Below, piece by piece: positions 1 to 10,814 of a stretch of DNA of 64,000 bases; the first letter of the stretch is position 1; every line of letters begins with the position of its first letter. This DNA is from Ceratodon purpureus (lineage: Eukaryota; Streptophyta; Bryopsida; Pseudoditrichales; Ditrichaceae): the NCBI GenBank assembly GCA_014871385.1, contig CM026421.1, positions 14,754,548-14,818,547 of the forward strand, written 5' to 3'. The position numbers and the translations under genes are program-made. The notes under the pieces were generated by a model. That model was not told the origin of the DNA. It did no database searches and saw nothing but the letters and a program-made list of their open reading frames with translations.

Positions 1-1
1 C

Positions 2-379
2 TTGGGTGACTATTCGGTGGTGAGTACATGTGTAGGTCCTACTGTGGATAGAGCTGAAAACATGCATGATGATTCCGTGGTTCCTCCAAGAGTTGGATGA
101 TACTGCGAGCTTCGCACTTCTGGAGTACTTCCAAAGATTTCAAGTCCGTCGTGGAAACCGAAGAGCTTCACTCCAAGCCAACCAAAGAAAGTTTGGAATG
201 TGTCGAATCCATACAGAGGTGCGGTTGGGGACGGAAAGATGTACGTGTCACTGCTGCGAAAGCCTTATGTGCGACCCAGTGTGCCTGCGTCGACGGAGAC
301 TGAGATTGGAATCAACCTTCAAGACCACGAGGGCTGGGAGAGGCTAGATTTCTTGGAAGAGTACACAGAGAACGGCTAA
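2..379 (+). pseudogene. C-terminal part of an unknown E1 protein, homologous to 53279-53779, with in-frame stop
   Basis: Reading from position 2 gives about 125 codons that align with the unknown protein encoded on the minus strand at 53279-53779. Shared segments include LGDY near the start, AENM, NPYRGAVGDGKMYVS, INLQDHEGWERLDF and an acidic tail. The frame contains a TGA at 98-100 where the E2 copy has a proline codon, and it ends with TAA at 377-379. The 5' part lies outside the window. The gene points inward from the inferred E1 left terminus, as its homolog does in E2. I recognise no domain. The TGA makes this a likely pseudogene unless a splice site removes it. Confidence 0.6.
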
Positions 380-1245
380 GTTGAGCAGTAGCGCATAGGG
401 TAGCGTATGTAAATGACTGCTGCGGTGAGGCCTGGTATTAGACTTGGAAAGCTTCAAGTTATCACAAGAATAGGTTGCAAGGAGTGATGACATCTTGGCA
501 TTGTCTTGTTAGATTCCCAAATGGCTAGGGTGCGATGATTTGTAACAACTGTGTCGACGAGCAATAAAGGGATGATTAAGGCGTTAACGAAAAGGCCCTC
601 CATTATATCCCCTCATATTATAAGCCACCGTTGGAACTTTCGGAAGGAAACTGGAGGAGGTGGTCGGGGGGTAACCACGACATGGATGAGTGGCCTAAAC
701 CCATTGTAGGATCCGACAGCAACATTCTGGGATCTGTCCATCAGGGGTACTACGGACATGGGAACAGAGCTGCAGTGGCATGGAATTCCGACAGCCGGGT
801 TACCACAATATCCGGTCCAGATGATACCTAGCCAGATAATAGTTTGAGTACTGCCCGCATGGGTGTCGGTTCGCATCGGGGACGAGGAATTCATCATGCA
901 CGCCCGCCTAAAGTGCGGAATGGTCATGGGGATTGATGAGGAAGGTTTTGGTTGATTGATAGAAGCGTTATAATACATACAGTGCAATTTGCAAACCTCA
1001 TATGTAAGGAGTGGTGCTGATTTCAAAGTGATTATGTATGTATTAAAGGATCAAAATGAGAACAATACAATGATTCTCGCAAAGGCCTCTTGCGAATCTG
1101 CGATCAGTTCACGCTGTCTACTTCCTTCTCATATACTCATATACGTAGGTGAAAATTTGATGTCTCTCTGCATACGGCTGTCCCTCAGCAACCTAGCGGG
1201 CCATGTACTACGGAGGACAATACTGGAATGTTGCAACAATAGATG
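380..1245. other. E1 spacer with one palindrome repeat
   Basis: No supported gene. At 705-718 lies TGTAGGATCCGACA followed after 27 bp by GGTAC (746). The surrounding 610-830 block is related to blocks at 2400-2600 and 2870-3080, including GAGTGGCC-AAACCC before the palindrome and GACAGCCGGGTT after it. Confidence 0.6.
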
Positions 1246-1920
1246 TCAAACGGGAACTTCCTTCGCCACCTCTGATACAGACTGCAGACTTGGACCTATC
1301 ACAGAACTATCACAAATCCATCTTTCGCCATTTCGTTTCCATAGAGAAATCATGCGCAGAGTAGGGCACTGCATCGAAGGGTTGTCAACAACATTAAGAA
1401 CCTGCAGCCCCGAATACGCTTCCTGGCGGTACGTGTCCCTCCAGAAATCGACTCTGAGAAACGTGACTGGGTCGGGTGGGGAGGGCTGCGCAAAACACAA
1501 CGTGACGCTGTTGCCGTCCGGGAAGAACCCCACCTGACTCAGTCGATGGAAGGTTGTGGACTCACTCGGAGGAATATGAGGTGTCATGATTCCTCCAGAA
1601 GGTGCTTCCTGAAAACCTTGGCCAGGTACCCAGACGAAAAGCATGATGCACCTCATCTTCTTTGGAGCGTCAGTGGAATGAAAAAATTGATCATCATAGA
1701 GCGCACTGCAGGTAAACACCTTCAAAAGCCACGTCTTAAAATTCTGAGACCAATCCTCAGCGGACTGATAGAGTGAAAACTCAATCTTGGCCTGCGCGGA
1801 GGGCTTGCGAAACACTATATCCCCGATCTGCGGATCCATCATGGAGCTGGTGTCTAACATAATTCGCGATCTAAGGCCTAGGCTAAAGGAAATCGGATTC
1901 ATTGCGAGGTCTATTGGCAT
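1246..1920 (-). CDS. Conserved unknown 224-residue protein, E1 copy
   Basis: A single-exon open frame of 224 residues, more than 90% identical by eye to the E2 copy at 51811-52485. It lies downstream of transposase T1 on the same strand, as the E2 copy lies downstream of T2. A TATATATG box at 1955-1962 is also present at the same relative place in E2 (51762-51768). The protein is rich in Trp, Phe and Pro (for example VWVPGQGF, HIPPSEST, VDFWRDTYRQEAYSGLQVLN) and has no repeat, signal peptide or membrane segment that I can see. I do not recognise the family. Both copies stay open while the neighbouring transposases have stops, which suggests purifying selection or recent exchange. Confidence 0.75.
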   Translation of the reverse strand: MPIDLAMNPISFSLGLRSRIMLDTSSMMDPQIGDIVFRKPSAQAKIEFSLYQSAEDWSQNFKTWLLKVFTCSALYDDQFFHSTDAPKKMRCIMLFVWVPGQGFQEAPSGGIMTPHIPPSESTTFHRLSQVGFFPDGNSVTLCFAQPSPPDPVTFLRVDFWRDTYRQEAYSGLQVLNVVDNPSMQCPTLRMISLWKRNGERWICDSSVIGPSLQSVSEVAKEVPV

Positions 1921-1954
1921 CAGGTGGAAATGACCCAGCGTTCTGCAATAACCT

Positions 1955-1962
1955 CATATATA
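1955..1962 (-). promoter_or_regulatory. TATA box of the 224-residue gene, E1
   Basis: TATATATG on the minus strand, 35 bp upstream of the ATG, within a stretch conserved with E2 (CTCTATATATGAGGTTA). Confidence 0.55.
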
Positions 1963-2463
1963 GAGATCAGCCCACAGGCAGTATGAGTGAGCCGCCGGCA
2001 ATTACGATACTGCTGTAATGGTTTAGGGTGAAAAGGTGCGGTGAATCATCGTCCGAGGAATACGGCAGTGTTAAGGCTGTATTAAGGTGAGTAAACTGAA
2101 ATTTATGAAACCGAGGTCATTATGATGGCGCACATGTCAGTAACCTCCTTCAGATTGCTTCACTGTCGATTACCATGGGATTACCAATAAAACAACTTCT
2201 AGGCGTTAAAGTCCTAGATTCCTGTTTAGGGCTAAAGACCTGCACCTAGGTTTGAGGCATCAGATCAATGCTTTGGCTGCGGTTATTACAGTGTTATCGG
2301 ATACCTGCAGAGTTAAGTCATCAAGACCGCCCACTGTTCTCAACAATCATTACTATTTACTACTGTCGTCAGTGGCAAAATCCCAACTCGCTGTCCATTA
2401 AATACCTATGCAACGAGGGCCGACCGAGGCCACCCACGACATTCGTTATGGGCAAAAACTCAC

Positions 2464-2477
2464 TGTCGGATCCGACA
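2464..2477. promoter_or_regulatory. 14-bp palindrome TGTCGGATCCGACA
   Basis: Perfect dyad, centred on GGATCC, followed by GGTAC at 2506. The same bipartite arrangement recurs at many places in E1 and E2. Confidence 0.6.
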
Positions 2478-2958
2478 ATCGCTTTCGGAAGGAGGTCGAC
2501 ATCGGGGTACTGCGGCTTGACGGTCGGAGCTGGAGTCCATTAGAAACTCGGGGGCCTGGTAAAAGTAGCCCCCCGGGCTTGCTCTTACTGCCCCCTCTTA
2601 CTGTGGAGCGCGCTTGAAGTAACATGGGTGCCAGTTCGATGAATTAGAGAACCCATTGAAAGTGGGAAGATGCTAGATGATTGAGAATTTGTTTACGGTG
2701 AACATGAGATCAATGCCGTGGCTACGGTTATATTCGATAATAAATGCGGAGTAACCGGCCACCTGCATCGTACCATCATCTAAACGGCTCTGTGCGCTCA
2801 ACAATTATATTTTTTAACCACTGGAAGATGGATATTGGTGGACGAGAAATACCTCATCTCTCATGAGTGGCAATAACCAAAGGAGGGGTCCGTCAGAAAA
2901 CTATCCGACGAGGGTCGCCTGGCGCCACCCGCGACATTGCTGAGTGGCCAAAACCCAC

Positions 2959-2972
2959 TGTCGGATCCGACA
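2959..2972. promoter_or_regulatory. 14-bp palindrome TGTCGGATCCGACA
   Basis: Perfect dyad, followed by GGTAC at 3001. Confidence 0.6.
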
Positions 2973-3515
2973 ATCACTTTTGGGAGGAGGTCGAAAGCGG
3001 GGTACTGCGGCCTAGCCCTAAGAGCCGGAGTGGCAATGAAACCCGACAGCCGGGTTGGAATGGCACTCCGGCTGGCTCACACCCGGCCCATTATTAATGT
3101 ACAGTGGGGTTATCTATCGCGGCTGCCGGTTCCATGATTGAGACAGCCCATTCAGAGTGGGACGTACGTAGATGAATGATATTTTGCTAGATGAGTGATG
3201 ACTGTCTGACTGTCCCGGCAGCCATGTAAACCGAGACATTTGCGTAAGTGCAATATGAGTGAGAAGGCATATTTCACACGGAATATTAATATAGATGTAT
3301 TTAAGAAGCTGTAATGAATGTCATACATGGATGCATGCATCAACGGTCGCGCATCTGAGATTTGCGGAAAATGAGTAGTGCCTTCTCCCTTATTCTAGAA
3401 CGTAGATAGTATAACGAAGTCGTCAAGGTAGTCGACCCTAAAGTTGGAGCGAAGCCGGTTCATGATTCGCATCCACGGGAGTTGGGCTAGGAGGTTGAAG
3501 TGGCAACAACGATCC

Positions 3516-6500
3516 TTAGAATGTTACTAGCTCAAGAAGGCCGCTCTCGAGGATCGTCTTCACTTCGTTAAAGCTGAGAGTTGGAGCATGGATGTAAGAG
3601 TCCCGATGCATTTCAAGGTTGCATATCGCGTTGTAGATGTAGTAAAGATGCTTGCAAGGGACCCAGGGAGGACGTTTTCCAAGGGACTTCACGGACATCT
3701 CCTTGAAGTTGGGGCAGGTGCATCCGGGCTCGGGGCCAACTGTGATCTTGTACAAGTTTGACTCGGAAACAGTCTCGGAGACAAGGCTGATTATGCAACC
3801 AAACCCAGGTGTTGGTATCATTGTCACGGATTGGATATGAACCGTGAGTAGAAGCGACGACGCCCAATTGTTCTCGTGCTCGGTTCTAGGTACCCGGTTG
3901 CAGCGACGAATCTTGAAACCTCCACGCACAGTAGGATAAACTCCAGGAGCATCGGGTACAACCAAGTGCGAGAGTTCAAACCGTGGCCGCTGTGGAATGC
4001 TGCCGTCGCCGTCATGGAAAACTCGTTGAGAGGGTAGCTCCTGACGTTGAGGTAGTCTAAAACCTGCAGCCTCTAGGTCCAAAATCTCTCATTTTGTCAG
4101 GCGAGTTCCACGCTTCACGGGCCAGATAAGCGGAGGGGGCGCCATGCTTGAGACCCAATTCCGTTTCGTGCCCATGACGCATCTCTGAATGTCGTCGTTA
4201 CAGAAGCAGAACTGCATCCATTTCTCACGATCCTTCCTGACTTCTGTAAAGGTGCCCCAGTAGTATGGCACAACTGTGGTCTTCCCTCCGCGTACGAGCC
4301 TGGCCTTGCACTTCTTGTTTGTCTTTGCCTGCTGTGCGAAACATGCCTTTGCACAGCCCTTCGGCAGCCTGACAAGATGCCACTTACTGTCGTCCACGTC
4401 CGTCTCCTCTACTGCAGTTACGTGTGGACGAGTCGTATTCTCGTCGGGGCTTCGGACGGGCGAAGAGGCTGCGTCCACAGGTACCGGTCCAGCTTCGACC
4501 CAAGCACGCGTCTTCCTAGTGGCCACCCGTGGTTGTGAGAAGTTTACTTTGTCGGGTCTGTGAGAATCGTATTCGGATCCAATTGGTTGATCCAGCTTCC
4601 GCTTCGTTGAGCCAAAGACCTCTTCGCCTTCTCTGTGGGGCTGACGGGAGAGCATCTGTGGAGCGTCGTCGAAGTGTTCCGTGGCATCAGCAATACGTTT
4701 GGGAATGCCCGACTTCTGAGCCCGCCGTAAACGGAGCTCGGCTTTGCTCGGTCCTTTACCTGGGTTTTCTCCTCTGAGGTAGGCGCTATAGTTCGTGCAC
4801 TGCATGAAGCCCCGGACATAGTCGTCGACTGTGGCCGTGTACAGGCTTATCCCACGGTTGCCTGACATCTGAAGCCAGATATTATGGACAGTCTCTGAGA
4901 GGTTGCACGACGGCATCTCGTCCTTCTCCTCGTCTGTGAGGTTCTGCATTCAAAGAGAATTCCATGAATTTAGCAAGCTCTACGTTCAGTGGCAGCAAGG
5001 GAATCGAATAGAATGACAAGTTTAGCGGAAGAGGACTCACTAATTGCATGTAACCGCCCCACTGCCGGTACCGATAGTGCCAAAAGACGAGCCACTGCTC
5101 CAGATGTTCGAGTCCAGCAGGTGTCGAGGCCGCGGATGAAATCCACCAAGAACGGATGGCATGGTAACGAATGTCGGCATCCTCCCATGTCTTTGCATCT
5201 CGATACTGCCTGCACAAAGCGTAATGTTGCCTTTGGAGATCGTGACCTCGAATGTGAGCCTCCGTATACTTCTTCAATGAACTTGCCCAGTGGAATTGGC
5301 AGGTACGCTCACGGTCGGGCATTGGATCGTCCGCGTTTCCGTTTCCATATATTACTCGAACAGCGTTCCAATTGGCCTGTGCGCTGTCCGCCATGAAGCC
5401 TTTAAAATTGACATTATTCACCTTGTGCTTTGCCATTACCCCGTTCAGACCCCGCCAGAGCAAACTCTGCGCCCGAGCGTCCTCCGACTGCATATCGCAT
5501 ACGGCAACTGTCATAACACGGCAGTATTGGGAGTCATACACATCACATGCCATTGTTGACCAATCCTTCGTTCGCCTGACGTGATCAAACATGATCCACG
5601 CATCTTCCAAGTCTCCGCCAGGCTGCATCCGCTTCACGAGATCCACCCCTGACCCGGGGCCCCTCTCCGACATCTTGAAGACAAAGACCTTCTCGCCCTC
5701 CGCCCCCTGTCCCGAAAATTTGTTCTCGTGTATAAACTCCCATTTGCTGCAACCTCGCAGCGCGGCTATCCCGTCCATTACTCCCTTGTTGCCGACGGAT
5801 CTGAAGGTCGTGAAGTCGTTCTTCAGACCTGGCCTGCTAAGAGGATAATAGAGCCTAAACGCCTGATCGAGCTCCTCATCCGAAAGATATTTACGCACTT
5901 CGCCGGGTTGGGCAAGGAGGAGGTCACTCAAGAAGTCCTTGCTAGCTTCCAATGCAATAGAAGAGGTTTTGCCCTCTGGATTCTGACCGACATGCGACTC
6001 GACGAGGTTGAGGATCTTCTGTTTGCTTAACCTGCAGTCAGCGTATCCTACGGGATGGTCGTGCGTGCCGATATGGATGCACGCACGGGTCATGTCAGCC
6101 CCCCCTAGGACGTAGTATATTCTAGCAGGGCATTGGGCGAGGCATTGCGGAGGAGTCTTGCATATCTTACACACGAGCGTAGACTTCGCAGGGGGATCAC
6201 AACTTACCTGGAAGGGGGTCAGCGACACTCCATCCCACTCAGCCTCGTTGACCTCGCTCAGACGGTTCTCCCCTCGTTTGCGAAAGTCGCAATTGTCATT
6301 GCAGCATCTCAGATGCCCTGCACAAACGGAGTATCGAAACGTAAGCCCAGAGTCGTTGGAAATATTGGACGTCATCGTCTTACACCACGGATGTCCGTCG
6401 TACTTCTTGTCCATTCCTGCCATTGATTTTGCCGTCGATGGAGTCGCGGGGGGCGCGGGAGGAAGCTCAAAAAGCACATCGCCATTGAATTTGCCCGGAA

Positions 6501-7056
6501 GGAAGGGTACCCGCTCTGTCCTCAGCGTAATGAAGTTCAGCCTGGACAACGCATTCTTGGCGCCGGATCGTGAAGCTAGGCGCTTGAGACAAGAGACGAC
6601 ACTCGGGCTACCTAAGGATGACTTCTGCGTCGGTATGGGGTGCTCTTGCGGAGTTCTTAACAAATCGTCCGATTCCCTGAGCACATGGATCTCTTCTACC
6701 ACTCGATCTAACTTCGCGGCCTCAGTACCAGGACCTGCATCCACAGTTGAAGTCATTGAGCGCCCGGGTGTAAGTATCTCAGTCGATGCTGCCCATCGGT
6801 CTGGAGTTAGTCCCCTAGCAACATACTTTCTGGCCTCCAGAAGCCACTCTCTCCCTTCAGTAGTCCTACTGGGCATCTGATAAACCGTGTGAACCAAATT
6901 CCCGCCGTCATCGACAACCTCCTCCTCTAGATGGATGCTCTCCAGCACAAGGTTGTATCTGACACTTAGAAGACCAGCGCTAACGGATCCGACTCCCTCG
7001 GCATTACAAGGTACATGGAGAGGAACTTCATGCCCCTCAGCTCGAATTTGCGCCAT
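3516..7056 (-). pseudogene. T1: MULE transposase of E1, one premature stop
   Basis: Two exons, 7056-5041 and 4943-3516, joined by a GT-AG intron (donor GTGAGT, acceptor TGCAG); 1,148 codons in all. Exon 1 encodes a Cys/His-rich region ending in HIGTHDHPV, the core motifs IMFDHVRR and FMADSAQANWNAV (first and second catalytic Asp of the DDE core) and RTCQFHW (the C-x2-H of MULE cores). Exon 2 encodes a SWIM zinc finger (CTCPNF then CKHLYYI). Such proteins bind element ends and catalyse cut-and-paste transposition in the nucleus. A TGA at 4089-4091 interrupts an otherwise open frame after LTK; the frame resumes EILDLEAAGF as in T2. It lies head to head with P1. SIM-like IHVLRESDD is present. 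It is probably non-functional. Confidence 0.88.
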
Positions 7057-7480
7057 GGTCGCGAGAAATCAGGATTAAACTATGGAGACGCGACGAATGG
7101 TGAGTCCCATATACAGACTGCGCTTAGAGCGTGGTGTTGAAGGAACTACAATCAGCGGGATTCCGACCGCATCATTACCAAATTACGGTTGAACAAAATT
7201 GGTTAGGGACTTAAGAAGGAGGACTATTTTAAAAATTAGAGGGATTTGTGATATTTAATTATGCAGCGCTTTTTACTAGGAGCCGTCAAAGAGGATGTCA
7301 TAAATGCAGGTCGTGATGTTTGCACATAGTGCAATTTTACCACATCCAGTAATTGGCATTCACTCGTCTCATTCATCTATCCGAGTGGAGTAATGTCCTC
7401 ACTTCTCTCGTTCCATACCTTTGGGCTCGGACCAGAATGAGCGGAGCCGTCGACAGGGTTGACAGGTCTCACCGTCAACA
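7057..7480. promoter_or_regulatory. Divergent promoter region between T1 and P1
   Basis: 424 bp separate the start codons of T1 (minus) and P1 (plus). A TATATGGG-like box on the minus strand lies near 7109-7116. The equivalent T2/P2 gap is 442 bp, so head-to-head spacing is conserved. Confidence 0.5.
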
Positions 7481-8799
7481 ATGCCTAAGTCACGCTGCAT
7501 GGGGGAGTTGAGCTCACCCAAGCAGGCTACACCTGCGAAAGGGAAGAGGACGACGAAGAAGAAGGGGTTGATTTTGACAGATAGGAAGCGCAGCAATAGT
7601 AAGCAAAGTAATAGTAAGGTCAGTAAGGGAACCCGATCCGTTACGGCAATTCTTGGGGACCCTCGTTGTGATGTAGGGGGATGTCCGAGCTCGAACACAC
7701 GGGAGTCTGGCACCGAAGTAAGCAGCAGCCATCGCTCGGAAGGACATGTGGCGATTGACGATTCGACCGGGGTGGTGCATGACCTCGGCGATGATTTGGT
7801 GAATGAGAGACCTCATTCAGATGTAAGCTTCCCTGCATGACTTCTTGGTACGTTCTTTTGAAGTGGTTCTTGGCACAGTTGAGATTGAGGATTGGAGGTA
7901 CTCTATTTACATGATTGTATGGACAGCTTCTTTTCATGATAGCTTAGTGGTACTCGATAGCGGCGGCCTACAGTGATGTGACTGAGACCCTTCGAAAGTA
8001 CCCACGATCATGTAATGGTAAGCACGAAACGCGGCTTGTGGTGATGTGATGTTTAAGGTTTTAAAGAATTATGGGTTCGATTAAAGTCATCATTGTTTGG
8101 TGGGTTTTAGTACGCGGTTTTGGTTGAAGCCATCAGTGAGGGTTGGTGGCAAGGACAATAGAGCCGCGGCTAGGTTTGGGGATGAGAGCCGCCGGATCGC
8201 TGAGGTGTGCTTATGAAGCTATTGCTGGCTGGCTGTTTCGGAGCATAAAGGGCGAGGGGGCGCTCGTGAGCTATCCACAGACACGGGGTTTGGGTGAGAA
8301 GAAAGAGGGAGGAGAGCCTTCGAGTGTGATAAGAGAAACATGTTTGTATTGTTCGTGGGTTCTGTCAAGCCTGAGATTTAAATCGTTGTTAGCTTTATAG
8401 CATGTGAGGTTATGGAAGATTAGGACAGTGCTCACGGAGGACAGAGTGTGCAACGCTTGTTGGAGGGAATTGGTGATCGACTGCTGCATTGTTTTTGTTG
8501 GTTTCAAGGTGTCAAAGCTCCGTTGAGCAGCTTTTCGAGAAGGCTTCAAGTCGCATGCACAAGTAATGGAGGTAACCGAAATGGTAGCGTCGCGGATATA
8601 GGGAGAAATAGATGAGTTAGGGTTGAACATCATTTAGGGTTTTTGGCATGTTGTTTCGGGAGAGGATGTTTTTAGGGTTCTTTGCATGTTATTTATCGGC
8701 GTCTTATGATGTACCCGCATCTCTGTGCAGGGAACGATCAAGAACCTTGCTGATGTGGTTGTCGAGAACGCGGCCACAGTCAACGCCGTGTTGGAAGAC
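7481..8799 (+). pseudogene. P1 (5' part): ParB/methyltransferase-like gene of E1, split by E2
   Basis: Exon 1 is 7481-7822 (114 codons, basic and Ser/Lys-rich, ending HSD at a GTAAGC donor). It aligns with P2 exon 1 (32027-31689) in the segments MPKS, LTDRK, RSV-x-ILxD and RHSDVS. Intron 1 is 7823-8730. Exon 2 starts at 8731 after CTGTGCAG and encodes GTIKNLADVVVENAATVNA, matching P2. E2 interrupts it at 8799, within Val-Leu-Glu-Asp. Phases are compatible (0/0). The rest lies at 54052-58803. P1 faces away from T1. Function is discussed under P2. Confidence 0.8.
8788..8799. repeat. Target-site duplication of E2, left copy
   Basis: GTGTTGGAAGAC, identical to 54040-54051. It encodes Val-Leu-Glu-Asp of P1 in frame. 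Twelve bases is slightly long for a Mutator-type duplication, so 9-11 bp plus chance matches is possible. Confidence 0.85.
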
Positions 8800-8933
8800 G
8801 GGCATTCTGGTGTGGCAGCGGCGAGCAGTGAGCAGTGAGCGGTGAGCAGCCAAAAAACGCACCGGGGGTCAAAAGTGAGCAGACAAAAAACGCACCGGGG
8901 ACCCTATGACCGTGGAAAAAATTACCGCCGGGG
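8800..8933 (+). repeat. E2 left terminal inverted repeat with 33-bp periodic CCGGGG
   Basis: The outer part is built from GCGAGCAGTGAGCAGTGAGC-type short repeats. The inner part has CCGGGG at 8862, 8895 and 8928, exactly 33 bp apart. A subterminal block GACCCTATGACCGTGGA starts at 8900. The right end 53906-54039 is the inverted counterpart. Such regularly spaced words in a terminus are typical of multimeric protein binding; the binding protein is inferred, not shown. Confidence 0.85.
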
Positions 8934-9056
8934 TTCCTATAAACCCATGAGCGAATGAAGTTGAAAAATGAAATTTAGACACCAAGATTCGAGAATCCGC
9001 AAAATATATATAATGAAAAAAAATTGTACATACTAAAAATGATTCTTAGAATCACC

Positions 9057-9077
9057 GGGGGGGGGGGGGGGGGGGGG
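9057..9077 (+). repeat. Run of about 21 G, start of inner E2 left arm
   Basis: Uninterrupted guanines following ATCACC, so the stretch begins as a CCGGGG word like those of the terminus. It could form a G-quadruplex. Length in an assembly is unreliable. Confidence 0.8.
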
Positions 9078-9109
9078 CTGTCACTGTTCTCGGAATTGGA
9101 AGGCTTAGG

Positions 9110-9718
9110 CTACTCATTATCCTGTACCCAATCAAAATCTTCCTCTAAGAAAGCCGATGGTCCGGGAGCTCCATTGCCAAAATCAACAACGTTGTCCGTA
9201 GAAGTCCATGTTGATCTAAGTCTTGGAATGTAGTAATGAAACAGCTCGGGTTCTAGACATGATATCCCGGAAGCACTCTCAACACGCCTGAGTGTGCGAA
9301 CGTCGTCCTCGGTCCAGTCTATCTAGCCTCGATTTGATCGGATCACTTGACGAAGCTGCTGGACGTCAGAGAACATGTCCACCTCCTTACCAGGCCGTCG
9401 ATCTTTGAACTTGTCGGTCACTCTCGAAACGAACTCCCTCAGCTCCCAATTATGCCATGGTAACCCGTCCTGCATCCAGTGGAAGAAGAAGGGTAAGTGA
9501 GGTACACAATCTTGCAGAAAATGCAAACACCTAACTTAAACCGAAGGGAGTAAAGTAAATTCAAAGATATTCAAATCAACAGAAGAGGCAATGAATCGAA
9601 CCCGGAGCATTTCTGAAGTTGGAGGCATCGAAGACTTGATCTCCTCTCGTAACGAGGTATGGCTAGTGGACGAGGATTGAACATGCTGGGCAGAGGGGGG
9701 AGACTGATCCATGACCAC
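9110..9718 (-). pseudogene. Unknown broken gene at the E2 left end
   Basis: An exon on the minus strand runs from 9469 (after CTGGATGCAG) to a TAG at 9110-9112. It encodes DGLPWHNWELREFVSRV, then DMFSDVQQLRQVIRSNRG, a TAG at 9323-9325, then IDWTEDDVRTLRRVESASG and an acidic C-terminus ending WVQDNE. The frame is otherwise open for 120 codons. A probable upstream exon starts near 9718 (MVMDQSPPSAQHVQSSSTSH), but its donor is unclear. No family recognised. It lies about 300 bp inside the terminus and reads toward it. Confidence 0.45.
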
Positions 9719-10008
9719 GGTGTTTGCAAGAGAATGAGAGGAACGATGAATTGAAGCTTAGGTCTGCAATGTAATTCGGAAACAAGCTAAGGGGCTGGGA
9801 GAGAGAAGGAGCAATGCGTTTGTATGAGGTACCTCCTAGCAACTAATAAGAGGCTCAGCCAACGGTGGAGGAAACCAATCATAAATATTAGCTCTTAAGT
9901 GGAGGATAATCAAAACAATTTTGGCGGCCATGGCACATTGAAATAAACACACACGTACGGATATACTGAATGCCTTACCCTTCAACATCTTAGTCTCCCA
10001 AAACATGA

Positions 10009-10022
10009 TGTCGGATCCGACA
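10009..10022. promoter_or_regulatory. 14-bp palindrome TGTCGGATCCGACA, upstream of the 10185 gene
   Basis: Perfect dyad 163 bp before the start codon of the 10185 gene. GGTACTGCGC follows at 10051 (28-bp spacer). Confidence 0.6.
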
Positions 10023-10184
10023 GTCAAAAACTGGACTACAATGTTATTGAGGTACTGCGCATTAATGTGTGAGTTTAGGGTTAACCTGTTTGGATTTGGA
10101 GGATGTGATCTCAAGTTTGTCTCTCTTGTGTTATCACTTTTTTTTGTGATTCGTTTTTAGCCTCCTTAGTTTGAGAATTGTAGA

Positions 10185-10814
10185 ATGGACTTCGCAGTGA
10201 TCACCGACTTGTTCAGCCAGAGTTGGGTCACGCCCGAGTCAGCGATGGCTGAGCTCTTTCCAGACCTCATGCCCGAGTTGCATCGAGAATACATTGAGAA
10301 CTCGGACTGGTGCTATGACTACATGACGCTGCTTGAGAACCTGCGACAAAGAGGTGATCGATGGGTGCTGCTGATTGATTCCATGCCAGCATGGTCGGCG
10401 TATGTGGTGGCTTTCAAAGAGTCGCGAGATGCAAGGAAGCGGAAAGACGAGTGGGGTACAGGTATGGTTCATGCATACTGGACTGAGGCCCTCACGTTGT
10501 TTATGACAGACCGGGTTATCCCATTTGAGATTGACGAGAAACTTGTAGAAATGGAGCTCCGGGATCTTTCATTGCAGCAGAAGGTACTTTTGCGTGACCA
10601 CCTGCGAAATAGTTACACCATGGAGGTGATGGGCCCTCCTCCGGGCTACAGCATTGGCCAGTCCTCCATCTCTGGACCAGGGTCTTCATCCAACGAGAGG
10701 AAAGTGTTTCCTAAGTATTGGGCACCACGAGCACTGCGTTGCGGTCTTCTCTCGTGGCCTTTCCGAAGGAAGGTGCATCTCAACGCGGTGCTTGGAAAGC
10801 GATCACCTCAGTAA
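10185..10814 (+). CDS. Unknown 209-residue protein of the E2 left arm
   Basis: Open frame from ATG at 10185, preceded by a T-rich stretch ending TTTTTAGCCTCCTTAG. The protein is acidic and Trp-rich in the first 130 residues (SQSWVTPESAMAELFPDLMP, DWCYDYMTLLENLRQRGDRW) and has a Gly/Ser/Pro linker and a basic tail (SWPFRRKVHLNAVLGKR). I recognise no domain. A GTAAAAG directly after the stop and a possible acceptor near 10960 mean that a further exon could replace the last residues. Its promoter region holds a perfect palindrome at 10009. G+C is higher than in the surrounding AT-rich arm, as expected for coding DNA. Confidence 0.5.
   Translation: MDFAVITDLFSQSWVTPESAMAELFPDLMPELHREYIENSDWCYDYMTLLENLRQRGDRWVLLIDSMPAWSAYVVAFKESRDARKRKDEWGTGMVHAYWTEALTLFMTDRVIPFEIDEKLVEMELRDLSLQQKVLLRDHLRNSYTMEVMGPPPGYSIGQSSISGPGSSSNERKVFPKYWAPRALRCGLLSWPFRRKVHLNAVLGKRSPQ

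Larger units (their letters stand above)
1921..3515. other. E1 spacer with two full palindrome repeats
   Basis: No supported gene. Two perfect copies of TGTCGGATCCGACA (2464-2477 and 2959-2972) are each followed after 28 bp by GGTACTGCGGC. They lie in related blocks of about 200 bp (2400-2600 and 2870-3080) that also resemble 610-830. Confidence 0.7.

Noticed and set aside
66..347. 93-codon open frame at the window start
   Set aside because: The overlapping frame starting at position 2 aligns with the 53279-53779 protein, so this one is a shadow.
4276..6880. Several open frames of 80-240 codons on the plus strand opposite T1
   Set aside because: Antisense shadows of the transposase coding exons; the same shadows appear opposite T3 and T4.
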